Below are positions 24,066 to 35,167 of a DNA stretch of 64,000 nt, one piece after another (position 1 is the first letter of the stretch; each line of letters starts with the position of its first letter). A program made the position numbers and the translations under genes. The DNA is from Lactifluus volemus (taxonomy: Eukaryota; Basidiomycota; Agaricomycetes; Russulales; Russulaceae): positions 1 through 64,000 of the forward strand of contig WTXI01000206.1 in assembly GCA_022376515.1 (NCBI GenBank), in the 5' to 3' direction. The notes under the pieces were generated by a model. That model ran no database searches and was not told the origin of the DNA. It saw only the letters and a program-made list of their open reading frames with translations.

Positions 24066-26805
24066 CTAGCGAGATCCGCTTAGTTGAATCTGTGGTGGTC
24101 GAGGAATCGGGCGATTCATTCTAGCTGATCGAACGACGAGGGGCCCGGCGGTCGTTGTCACGGTACCATTACTAGTACTGGGCGCCATCGGGGGCGCTGA
24201 TGGCCTCGTCGAGTGATGCTTGAGAACATTTAATACATTCTCCCGGAAACCTGCATGACGATGTCGCGACTTGACCTTTTCGAGATCTTCCACTGCAGGT
24301 CCGATATCGAACACATCATGCACCCCCGCAACTACATGGCGTAGTATGCGCACGAGTTCCTCCTCGATAAAGTTGGGATAACTGAAATCAGAAAAAACAC
24401 CACGATTGGCTGCTATATCGAGGATCAGTTCGAGAATGAGTTGCTGCGTCCAGATGGTGCATTCGGATAGGTCGTGGTTGGATGTGATGGCTTCGAAGGC
24501 GCTAAAGAAGGTGTCGTGCGAGTCGTCTGATGAGGAAGTAGAAGTCGAGAGGATTTCCCTAAGGGAGACGAGATAAAGCTCTAGCGTAAACCCAACGGCG
24601 CCACCTTCATATAAGTCGAGGAGTCGCCACAGTTGTCGTTCCATGGGTCGATACAGACGTGTGACCGGGCGGTTCTGTTCCACGGCGGGCCTTGTGCCCT
24701 GTTCCGCACCTGGCTCCGCACCTGGTCCCCGGCTGGACAACTCAGACCGATCAAATCGACTTCGCAGGTACTTCAATTGGGCCTCGATGGGATTAAGGAG
24801 AAAATCACATGTGTCAACTGATCGGGTTATTGTTTTGAGAGCATTCCAGGGAAGTTCTTCGGGTAACTTGTAGGAGGCATTGTCAACCTTAGTATGGAGC
24901 TTGGAAATGGGCGTTTGGATGCGAGCCATCTGTTCAACTTCATGATCGATCCATTCTCGATGGCGTCTGTCCTCCTCTGTTTCTGACCTATCGAGGCGTC
25001 TTGAATCTTTATCTAGGACTTCTGCACGATCCCACACCACCTTGAGGGTGTTGTCGAACTCCCGAGCGTGCGAGATCGCTTCATTTGGGGAGTTAGACTC
25101 GGAGCTTAGCAAAACTGCTTTCGCTGCCACGTTTAACCGTTCCATGACCAGCGTTCGTTGGATGATCACTATCGAGAGGCCTGTCCAATTGGCGGCGAAT
25201 GACTGGTCCGAACCCGTTGCCAATGACTGGTCTCCGTAACCTTGGGCCTTGAGTAGTTTCCCGATCGTTTCTAGGTCTCCGAACCAGGTCAAATCGGCTT
25301 TCATGCGGAATATAAGCAACGCTACGGCCTGGACACAGGTACGTGAGCGCGTAAGTTGTTTTTCCTCTTTCTCGAAGAGGTGAGGGTTGCTGCATGTTTG
25401 GAACAGGCGACCAATGCGCATGCAGAGGTCCTGAAAACTCTTCACTTGGAAAGGAGCAGGACGAGAAAACGTTGACGCGCGCATGGGAGTTAAAGGGGTG
25501 CCAGTGGGGGGGTTGTCCCCAATTGGGATGTCCATGGTTCCAAGGAGATTCCAAGGAGTTCCGAGGCGCGACGGGGGGTAGAGTGTGTCATAGTTATCGA
25601 TCGTCAGCCCTGGTGAGTATTCATCGGAGTTGCCATCGCTTTCGTTTGTTCTTCTTCCCCATACGCGTACACCCCATTCTGGATTGAAAGAACCAGGAAT
25701 GCTTAGGGCAAAGGATTCCATCTCGACGTCCTCTGTAAGGCCTCCCACCAGCCATGCGATTGCCCTCCGATCGCGATATCTCCGGATGGGCTTGGTTTCC
25801 AGGGCTAGTTCCATCTGTCCGTCTGCCATGTTCTGGCTCACAGGCTTCATTTCTCCATCGACACGATCCCTGTACAACCTGAAAGGGACCGCCTGGGCCA
25901 AAAACCAAAGCATGACAGAGAATGGGCTCCGAAGCGGGAATTGTGGTTTCCAGAGTGGTAAAATTGTGGTGATGGTGTAGAACATGAAATAGAGCACGAT
26001 GATAAACATAGTAGGTGCGCCAACGGTCACATCCGCGTGCATCAGGAAGTCGGCAAGGCCGCACATGAACAGGAAGAGAGCAATGTGGATGAGCGCAGGA
26101 ACTGCTTCCGCTATTGCTGCCATGTGCCAATGCTCGACACCTTCATGTAGATATTGTCGGATCCGTGAAAGTTTCAAAGGATGTTTGTACCGAAGGAAGA
26201 TTTGCATGTGGCTCCGTGCCCAACGTTGAACAAGGGTCGCGAGGAGTGCAGCGGAAAGACTCAAGACGAGACTTATGAACCACAACACATTCACTCGTTT
26301 GTCTGACGGTGACGGGTTGGCAGTAAGGGGAGGCAAAGGGGATGGAGATGGGATGGAGGCCTGTGGAAAAGCAGAAGAGAGCTGTGCTGAGATTTGTTTG
26401 AGCAGCTCGACTGATTGTTGCTCATAGAACACCATCTGCTGAGGGGGAGTGACTTGTATGGTCTGGACACGATCGACGATAAAAGGGGTGAGAGCAGCAG
26501 CGAACAAGCCAGCCTAGGAGATCATAATCAGACACATAGTCACTGGCAGGGTGGGAAGCATGTTGAACGTACAAACAAAAGGACACCAGTCATACCCTCG
26601 GTTAAAGTCTCGATCTTTGCGTCATCGTGGACTTTGGCTTTTTCTGCATAGAGGGACCATAGGCGATTGGCATTATCATTGAAATCCCCATGAGGCTCTT
26701 GTAACAAAAATGAGACTTTCAGGAATAATAAAGGCAGCGAATTAACGTACCGGATGAGCCTGAGACTGCCGAGTTCGGCTGTTGAGGTTCGTTGATTCGC
26801 GGCAT
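24066..26805 (-). CDS. DUF6535 domain membrane protein, copy D
   Basis: Minus-strand exons 26805-26751, 26697-26573 and 26513-24066 join in frame to 875 residues, the longest intact copy. It starts MPRINEPQQPNSAVSGSS; exon 2 has DFNDNANRLWSLYAEKAK. The membrane part is almost that of copy C. The variable linker is long here (WNLLGTMDIPIGDNPPTG and so on), then FQVKSFQDLCMRIGRLFQ. The end is extended past VLNVLKHH by a Ser/Pro/Thr-rich tail finishing QIQLSGSR. Its ATG lies 917 bp from the divergent ATG of NLR gene N1, so the two may share a promoter region. Its 3' part was also the source, or a sister, of the fragment at 4773-5255. Function unknown; see findings for the pairing with NLR genes. 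Confidence 0.87.
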
Positions 26806-27721
26806 GGAGCGAAGAATCACAAATGAAAAGTCAAAGGTCCAAATGAAAGGGCGTGGGGGTGGGGAGGAGAAAAGTCCCAAGTCGGCAGTACCACTGTTTA
26901 AGTAACACAAGATGGCGCCAAGAGTTTATGGTGCCAAGAGCGAGTTAGCTCACATCATCGCCACCCATATTCGTTGCCGTAATAGCTATGCAAGCGGTTG
27001 GGACTGATAATTCTGCTACCAAGTGCCTCTTCGTTTCCTGTTTCCCCCACACCAAACAACGGACTCTGGAGACTAAGTGCTTGGAAACTTGGCAAAAAAG
27101 TGTCTCGGAAAAAAAATTATTTGCTTGTTGAAGGACATTTGCTTTTGTCCACAGTTACACTTGTTGAAGTGCGTTGACAGAGTCATTCAAGTTGTTCCTG
27201 GGACAATATTCGATCCCCGTTTGACACATGGTACAATCCCAATTTTCATCAGACATATCGAAACTCCGCTGGCAATGACCTCAAGACGGTACTGGGATTG
27301 TCTTGGATGAGTTAACTATTCGACACAAAGTTTCTGGTTTTCTTTAATCATTCCAACGGCTCGCTCATGTTTATTCCGAAAATTTCAAACCTCGCCTCGG
27401 CATATTCCGTGCTGGGGATTTCCAAAGGGATTCCCCATAGCCTCTCCGCTTTATTATCCGATAGATGACATAATCACTTTCTCACTGCCCCAACCCCAAC
27501 AGGTTCAAGGTCTTTGAAGAGGGAAATTTGCCACGAATGGAGGCCTGGAGACAAATCAGATTGCTTAACTTTTATACGTAACTGTGGACGTAGGGCACCT
27601 GATGTATGCCCATAAAAGGATAGATTTATCTCTTGTCAAAGACGCACTGCCCCCATGCTCAGCTCTTTTCTCTCTCTCACTGCGCTCTCCCACTCTCACT
27701 GCACCTTCCCATATTCCTACA
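26806..27721. promoter_or_regulatory. Shared intergenic region between divergent DUF6535-D and NLR N1
   Basis: 916 bp between two start codons pointing away from each other. The part at 27411-27446 (GGGATTCCCCATAG followed by a CTCT-C-G box) recurs in the equivalent region of the second pair at 38008-38043. The block around 27365-27390 (CATGTTTATTCCGA) also occurs upstream of copy B at 17886. Pyrimidine-rich sequence precedes the N1 ATG. Bidirectional promoter function is inferred, not shown. Confidence 0.45.
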
Positions 27722-30700
27722 ATGTATCCTTATCCCCCGACAACTGTCCCAGCATCTCCTAGGAACATATTTCTCGATGCCCTAAGTTCATACCGGAAGC
27801 AAACAAAGATTGACATTTCGGAGCATTCTCTACTCCCCAAGTTGCAAAATTGCAATACTCCCGACATGATTCTCTCTGTGCTTCGAGTTCATGCCCGAAA
27901 TTTTTTTCGTGGCGACGAAGGGTCAAGACGCTGGCTTGCCACAACCGTGGATGTCCTCCACGCATTTTCGTTTACTCTAGGGAGACACGTTGGCATTGTG
28001 AACATCACTCAGGCTCATATTCTATCACCGTCCTTTCTAACCCACGTTTACAGTTATTCACGCCCTCTAATGCTCTTCTTACTGCCATCGGTATCTTTCT
28101 CGAAGTCCGTATCTTACTCAATTTCCGCGCGCTATGGTTATGACGCTTAAATGTTTCAGGCCGTTGTCGCCCCAGACGCCCTCTCAGACTTCTTCCTGCG
28201 CATGCAAAACTTTTTTCAACGGCTCAAGAGTTTCACCGAGGTCTCTCTCGATGAGAAAGTGAAGGACAGAATGGTAGTGTTCATGGCCGAAGTACTCACG
28301 ACGCTTGCCAACTTAACAAAGCACATCAAGCAACGGCGTTTGAGTGAGTTTATCCTGGGCGACATATCGTATTTCACTCATCTAGCCTATTCAGCAAACT
28401 ATATGAAGATTATTACCCCCCTTCTAGAAGCGCGCCCGTTGAGCTCCGCCGAAAGACGCCCGTCCAAGTCTTCCGATGACAAGGAGCGTAGCATACAGAC
28501 TGCAGTTGGTAGACTTGACAAGTTGATACAAGACGAGGCGAAGCTGCCTAGACCAGTGGCTCTACCACAGCCAAGTGGTGATGACATGGACGAGAAGCGT
28601 TCGTATTCACTCGTTTCTCCCACGTTGCACGTGATGGATGGGTCAAACGTTCACACACAGGACGCACTCTGCTGGGACGCGTCAAGTCGTGGCTCTCTCC
28701 ACCCGATCAGTTGCAAAAGTACACCGTGCGCCAGGCTTTTGAGGGAACAACTAGGTGGTTTCTCGAAAACGATTCCTACAAACGATGGAAGACCAGTGGT
28801 TCCCTGTTGTGGATCAGTGGAATGCGTTAGTACCCTTCTACCCTTATAGTTAAAATTTCTGATGCCATTTCGATAGCGGGCTCTGGAAAGACTGGCCTCT
28901 GGTTCGTTATCCTTGCACTCATTCTATCAGATCTTATTTTCGTTTTTTAGTTCCGCGATCATCAAAGACATCCAAGCAAAGGATGAACGAGCTCTCATGG
29001 CCTATTGTTTCTTCGATTATAGGGACACGGATATCCAAACTCGTCACTATATACTCTCTTCTCTCCTTATCCAACTATCCAATCAGTCCAACCCCTGTTG
29101 TGACGTTCTGGACGACCTCTATAAAACCCACCACAAAGACCCACCACAGATGCCTAGTGGGCGCGTTTTGACCGAATACTTGAAAAAATGCTCTCAGCTC
29201 CCGGTCAAACCCAGATCTACATCATCCTGGACGGACTCGATGAAAGTCCCAGTTCTCCTGGATCACCGTCGCCCCGTGAAGATATCCTCCAGCTTGTGGA
29301 GGAACTTACCAAGTTTCGTCTCAAGAACTTCCGTCTGTGTGTCTCAAGCCGACCCGAGATCGACATCCGAAAAGCCCTTGAGCCCCTGTCTCCTTCCTGG
29401 ATATCTTTAGAGAACGAATCTCGACAAAAACAAGACGTGATTGACTTTATCAAGCGTTTCGTCGACTCAGACCCAATGATGCAAAGATGGGAAACGGAGG
29501 ACAAGGAATTAGTTTTTGAGACGCTCTCACGAAGAGCCGACGGAATGTAAGATTCTTGTCGTATGCCCAACCATATTGCTTATGCTGTCCATTATTCAGG
29601 TTTCGATTTGCTTCATGCCAGCTGAAGGCGCTGCGCGACTGTCCTCCGGCAAGATTCCGGGTTGAATTTCCTTTCCCTGAATCGCTGGGTGAGACGTACG
29701 AGCGTGCGCTATTGCAAATCGACAAGGCCACAGAGAGCATGCTCACCGTCTCCTGCAATGCCTCACGGTAGCGATCCGGCCGCTTGATGTCAAGGACCTC
29801 GCAGAAATCCTTGCTCTTGACCTGCCAAGAAATGGGATTCCGAAGCTCGATGTGGATAAGCGGTCGAAGGACCCAGAGCAGGCGGTGTTGTCATTGTCCT
29901 CGGACTTGATTGCCATTGTTAACCGAGACCGTCGCCGGATCGCCCAACTCTCCCACGTTTCCCTAAAGGATTTCCTAACCTCGGATCGCCTCGCCACGTC
30001 GTCCAATGGATGCCTCTCACATTATCATGTCTCTCTCGAAGATGCCCATACTGTCCTTGCACAAGCTTGCCTTGGTGTCTTACTCGGATTGGACGGCCGG
30101 GTTGACTTGTCCACTGTCGGGGAATCACCGCTAGTCAAATACGCTGCTCGACATTGGGTCGACCATGCCCAGTTTAAGAACGTGTCATCCCACGTACAGG
30201 ATGGGATGAAATCACTCTTCGACCCGACCGCACCGCAATTCAGAAATTGGATTCGTATGCATAATGTGGACAGGGACGTGTCACCGAGAGACTCGGATGC
30301 AGTGCTACCGGAAGCCGGCACGTTGTACTATGCCACGCTCTGCGGTTTCCGTGACCTGGCAGACCATCTCATCAGGAAACATAAGGAAGATGTCAATGCC
30401 AGAGGCGGTAGCTTCGCAACTCCACTCCACGCAGCATGTTACATGGGACACCTCGAGATTGCTCGCCTATTAGTTGACCACCGCGTGAATGTCAATGCCC
30501 CGGACCACGACGGCTTCACCCCACTGTACATTACCTTGACCAAAGGGCACACCGAGATCGTACGACTACTAGTTGGCCACAGCGCGGTTTTGAACATGCC
30601 GGGAGAAGAACTCTCGTCTTTGTTGCGTGCAGCAGTGGAAAGCGGAAACGTTGACAGTGTCCAACTGCTACTTAAAGAAGGCGCGAAAGTAGATGCCCCG

Positions 30701-31465
30701 GACGACCAGGGCTCGTTACCGATTCACCTCGCATCGGTCAAAGGGAATGTCGAGATTGTCAAGCTGTTGGTCGACTATGGCGCAAAAGTGGATTCCCGGG
30801 ATAGGAACAGCTCGACTCCTTTGCACCTCGCGTTGGCCAATGAAAACCTGCAAGTTGCCGAATTTCTGTTTTCTCGTGGAGCGAAAATCGATGCAGTTGA
30901 TAACAAAGGTTCAACGCCACTACACCTAGCATCGGAGAGCGGAAGCCTCGAGCTTGTCAGGTTGCTCTTTGATCATGGCGCGAGAGTGAATGCCCAAGAC
31001 AACAAGAACTCGACGCCGTTACATGTGGCGTCGCGCTGCGGACCTGCCAATGTCGTGAAGTTCTTACTCGACATGGGCGGAGATTTAACCGCGCGTAATG
31101 TCAAGGACTGGACTCCGTTACATGTTGCATCGCAGGAGGGGGCTCTCGAAGTCGTGCAGTGTTTACTCGAGAACGGCGGGGATATCAATGCGTCCAACGA
31201 CATGGGCTGGACCCCTTTGCATGTGGCGTCGTTTGTGGGCGCTGTCGATGTTGTGCAGTGCTTACTCAATGGAGGAGCGGACGTGAACGCGGAGGGCAAC
31301 GATGGCAAGACACCGCTACACCTCGCAAAGAATAACAAGAAAATGAAGACGGTGCAAATACTACTCATGAACGGCGCCGATGTGTACGCGCGGGATAATA
31401 ACAATCAGATACCGTTGGAAGTTCCGCCCCTGCCCGCGGGGAGAAGCCATTCGACTGTTTGGTGA
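27722..31465 (+). CDS. NLR-like protein N1: Goodbye-NACHT-ankyrin (two single-base breaks)
   Basis: Exons 27722-27997, 28054-28104, 28160-28343, 28395-28598, 28661-28825, 28877-28901, 28951-29546 and 29600-31465, set by comparison with N2. The N-terminus (FLDALSSYRKQTKIDISEHS to about residue 190) fits the fungal STAND Goodbye domain. Walker A GMPGSGKTGLCSAIIKDI comes from a 25-nt microexon at residues ~292-299, and Walker B is IYIILDGLDES. A winged-helix-like region (RLLQCLTVAIRPL, VSLEDAHTVLAQACLGVLL) leads to ten ankyrin repeats (NSTPLHVASRCGPANVVKFL type). Two frameshifts relative to N2 fall in an A-run at 29183-29188 and a C-run at 29728-29729, one base short in each. If both are read errors the protein is about 1122 residues; if real, it is a pseudogene. 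STAND NTPases of this type are cytosolic sensors that oligomerise on ligand binding; some fungal ones control heterokaryon incompatibility. The ligand is unknown. Confidence 0.8.
28877..28901 (+). other. 25-nt microexon carrying the Walker A core of N1
   Basis: Bounded by a 51-nt intron (28826-28876, donor GTTAGT) and a 49-nt intron (28902-28950, donor GTTCGT). It codes the residues G-S-G-K-T plus flanks. N2 has an exon of exactly the same length and phase at 39355-39379. Without it the frame changes (25 is not a multiple of 3) and the P-loop is lost. Confidence 0.75.
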
Positions 31466-33764
31466 TGGTCGTTCGATCGATTTACTATTTGATATCACAT
31501 TTCAAAGGTCCGCTCGACGTCATAGATATCATACCTGTAGCTTCGTCATTTTCGTTTTTATTTCCTTGGCGACGCTGTTCACCGAGACTGCTAGAGCTTG
31601 AATGCGGCATGGCATGCCATCCCTGGCATACTTAGAGCTATTTCGCAGTAGATTATCTATGATTGCTCATTGAATCTCTCTTCTATTAGGTTCTCTTGGT
31701 TCAAGTGACTGACCCACTAGTCTTTGTTAACGGCAGAGGCTTTTATTGATTCTGACAGGATACCTTACGACTCGGAAGATTTCACTGCTGTATAATAATA
31801 CTAGCGTTAACCCATGCTTCGCATGGTAGCCGTCGTTGTCTGTCGATGAATGAACGGCTTCTTTTACCATTCTCGTGTGAGAGAAGGTTACGCAGGAAGG
31901 GGTGCAAATGGTTGAGAACTGTATCGATTCGTGCCGAAGAAGTGTCATAGAGTCAAATTTTCATCATTTTCGCGTTCAGTTCGACATGTGATTCATCCGG
32001 TTTTTCACTACCACGTAGTATGATTACAGACAGATGATGTAAAGAAGATAAACATGGCATCAAGACGAATGAAATTGCTCCCAGAGCGTGACAAACATTC
32101 AACGTTCAGCGCTCAGCGCTCAACTTTCAACCCCAGTGAAAAATAACTTACAATTGATTAATCCCGATCATAGACTGGAATTTTGATAGTGGCCTGGGCA
32201 AGAGCCTGGGTGAGGCTAGGTGTTGCGCAGGTCACCATGCTGCTATCGCATCTAAAGCAGATCGTGATTTCTCTTGGCGGTACCCTTGAAGTGGGAAAAA
32301 TATATTAGCCTGGTACAAGACCCTCACCTGTCTCCTTGACCATACGATGAGGTATGTCAAGTAATTGTTTAGATGTTGGCGAGCCACGGATGTCATGTGA
32401 CATTACAGGTCACGTGGCTGCCAAACGGTTGGGCCCAATTGGCAACGACTGCACTTGGTCTACGACTACTAGGCTAGTCGCAACAGCCCTGCCAGTTGGA
32501 ACGTCACAAGCACATTCATGGTGTATTCACCTTCTGCCCCAAATTTCACAAGGGCTTTTATCGCGTGAGAGGGTGCGCTAGTAGGATCCGAGCAATATTC
32601 CTGGCACCGAGAAGGGAATAACATGTCCAGGCTGGTTGTCACAAGCAATGGGAAAATATCACGATTGGGTGAGGATACGCTTGGAAGAGAGAGGGAACTG
32701 CGGTCCATGTCCCAGGGTAATATCACACTCGTACTCCACTGGCAGCTTGAGGACAATGATGCCAGAGACTGGCCCGGGCCCGGGTATCCAACGATTGGCT
32801 GTTCCACGACCGCCGATTCTTAGTCTTCTCCATCGAGTCGTGGGGAGACATCACTGCTAATCGGCCTCAAATGGACTCGGAGTTGTTTCGCTCATGCCGT
32901 TGATTTGGTGCCAGTGGGACATTGGCTTCCTTTGCTTCCTAACTTTGCGGTTCGCATTGGAATACACCCACACTCAAACCCTCCTTTACGCTTCCAGGCC
33001 ACTGACTGTCTAATTTACTTCATCCGGAACTACACGCGCTGCTCTCGCAAGAACTCCCTCCTCCTGTATCTCTTTCACCTCCAGCTTTCCATCCCCCTCA
33101 GAGTCCACATTTGACACACCTTTCGCACACTAGTTCATGTCACGTTACCCATCTCTCTTGTCCGCGCTTGAGCGCAGGGCTGCCAGTGATCACTCATACT
33201 TCGTGCTCGCAAAGTCGCCACGTCACATTTTGTGGCGTGCGTAGCACATCGGGCGCCATCACTGGCAGTAGCAACAAGAACTAGCTAACCTGAGAGACCG
33301 GCTCAGAGCCTCATCGGGACATATACCCGAATTTACCCGCCTTAGTATTTCACCTCGAGAACCTCCGACAGCCTGAGCCTTGGGAGTTTTTTCTCATCCA
33401 CACTCACACAAAATTTATCTCTCATACCAAGAAAAGGTATGGATTGGGACAATATGAAGCATAGATCGTCTATTACGGAGCTCCCTGGCAGTACCTGCTT
33501 CTCACACCCCAAAGTCCTCAACGAGTTATGATCCGCCTTTATGAGCTGGGCCAGGGAAGTCGGCGGATACGGACACTTCTTCTAGAGCCACAGTTGAGCC
33601 GACAAGGACAGTATGATTGAAACAGGACATTACCATCACCAATTCTCAATGACACTAGATGGGGGATAGTTTGCCGCTGCCGCCGTTGAGCCCGGCGTGT
33701 GGGTGAGGGGAAATATTATTATTATCCGCGTTTGGTTGATTCAACTTTTTCAACTGCATTGACC
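31466..33764. other. Stretch without a supported gene; heptamer array at 32096-32130
   Basis: 3' flank of N1, then mixed sequence. 32096-32130 is a 35-bp array of five 7-bp units of the type CGTTCAA. A minus frame near 32640-32830 (VSGIIVLKLPVEYECDITLG) looks protein-like but has no partner exon or domain I recognise. Nothing else is supported. Confidence 0.45.
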
Positions 33765-34480
33765 CAAACCACGCGTACGGTTATTCACGCCCTGCGGGAG
33801 AGCGAGTCCGAGAATTGCAAAAGAGAGAGCAAAGACAGTTTTCATCAACGTCATTGTCACTGCAGGAAGTCACTGGTATGTTGGGTGATGAGGATAAAAT
33901 CAAGAAACGACGGCTGATAGTGAGAGGAGAAGGAAATGGCTCGACTACCCACCTCGAAGTCCGTATCTTCCTCTATTCCCGCGCGCCGTTGTTATGAACC
34001 CTTAAATGTCCCACTGCAGTTGGTCAACGACTCAGGCGCCGCCCAAGACACCCTCGCCCTCGCAAACTTCTTCCCGCGAATGCAGAACTGAAATTCTTTC
34101 ATCTCGAGGCTTACACCAAGGTCTCCCTCGACAATGGTGTGAAGCACGCAATCGTAGGACTTATGGCCGAAGTACTCTCGATTCTTGCCATCTTGACGGA
34201 ACACTTTAAGCAGCGGCGTACGCCGTGTTGTATTTGGCTCACCTATCTTATTCAGCAAGCTATAATATTTTGATGTTCATCCTCGCACCACTGTCGTCGA
34301 GGTGAGGAAGAACTGGGTACTGATGAGACGCGTTCGCGTTCTCCCAACCTCTCCCTCGTTTCCAGTCGAGACTCAAATACGCACGCAGGAAGAGCGGTGC
34401 TACAAAAAGTCAAGTTTATGGCTCTCACCACCAGATCCGATAGGAAAATACAATAAGGGGCTAGCTCCACGAACACGATG
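33765..34480 (+). pseudogene. NLR-like N3: decayed N-terminal part of a Goodbye-NACHT gene
   Basis: Aligns with N1 from the end of its first intron: ACGGTTATTCACGCCCTG (33778 on) matches 28050-28068, then a ~145-bp unrelated insert. Homology resumes at about 33950 (CTCGAAGTCCGTATCTTCCT, matching 28100) through the third exon and into the region before the P-loop near 34480. Exon 3 contains a stop (CAGAACTGA, near 34088) where N1 has CAAAAC, and several indels. The alignment ends before the Walker A exon, so the NACHT and ankyrin parts are missing. It lies between N1 and the 3' end of DUF6535-E. Confidence 0.7.
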
Positions 34481-35167
34481 GCTACAAATGCAATTCCACA
34501 ATGGGAGAGTCACGGTTAAACGATCCACAAAAAGAGATAGTCTGTTGTACCAGAACATTTCGCACCTCTCCTCGAGCGCGGGGATCGCAAACGTTTTTCG
34601 CTTTTGGGTGGGCCATAATCCGGTTCTGCGGTATGAATTGAACTATATGTGGTGAGGGGACCATCGATGGAGTGCGCGGCGGCGATCGACCTTTTTGGGT
34701 CTTCCTTCTGAGTTGGAGACTCTCGCTTGCACACAACGAATCTGAGACATAATTTGAAGGCGTTATTCAGTGCCAACAATGTCTTGAGGTCTGGTCGTGC
34801 CTCTTATTGCCAGCGGCAGCGATCAAGTCAAACAGGTAGAGTGGGCCAGCCCTACGTCATAGCCCCAACCGTTTCGGTCATATAATGTAAGAGAGCTTGA
34901 AGATGATTGTATGTAGGGGAACGGCCAGAACCGCTAAAGCATGAGAATAGGGCGAAGGTGAGGTACTGCACAGGCCATCGAAGACAAAGCCGCGTCGGAC
35001 TTTCAATTTCATTCCTGCGCCGTGGCCTCCCTTTACGAGTAAATAAATCCCTAGGAATTCATCGCAAGATAAAATTGGTGGGTGCTCGTTTTACGTTTCT
35101 TATAAGAGTTTGTTACTACATATTTGAGTACCAGTGAAATAACATCTACATTACAATGAATCTCAGC
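34481..35167. other. Stretch without a supported gene
   Basis: Between the N3 relic and the 3' end of DUF6535-E. No domain, repeat or RNA gene was recognised. Confidence 0.45.
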
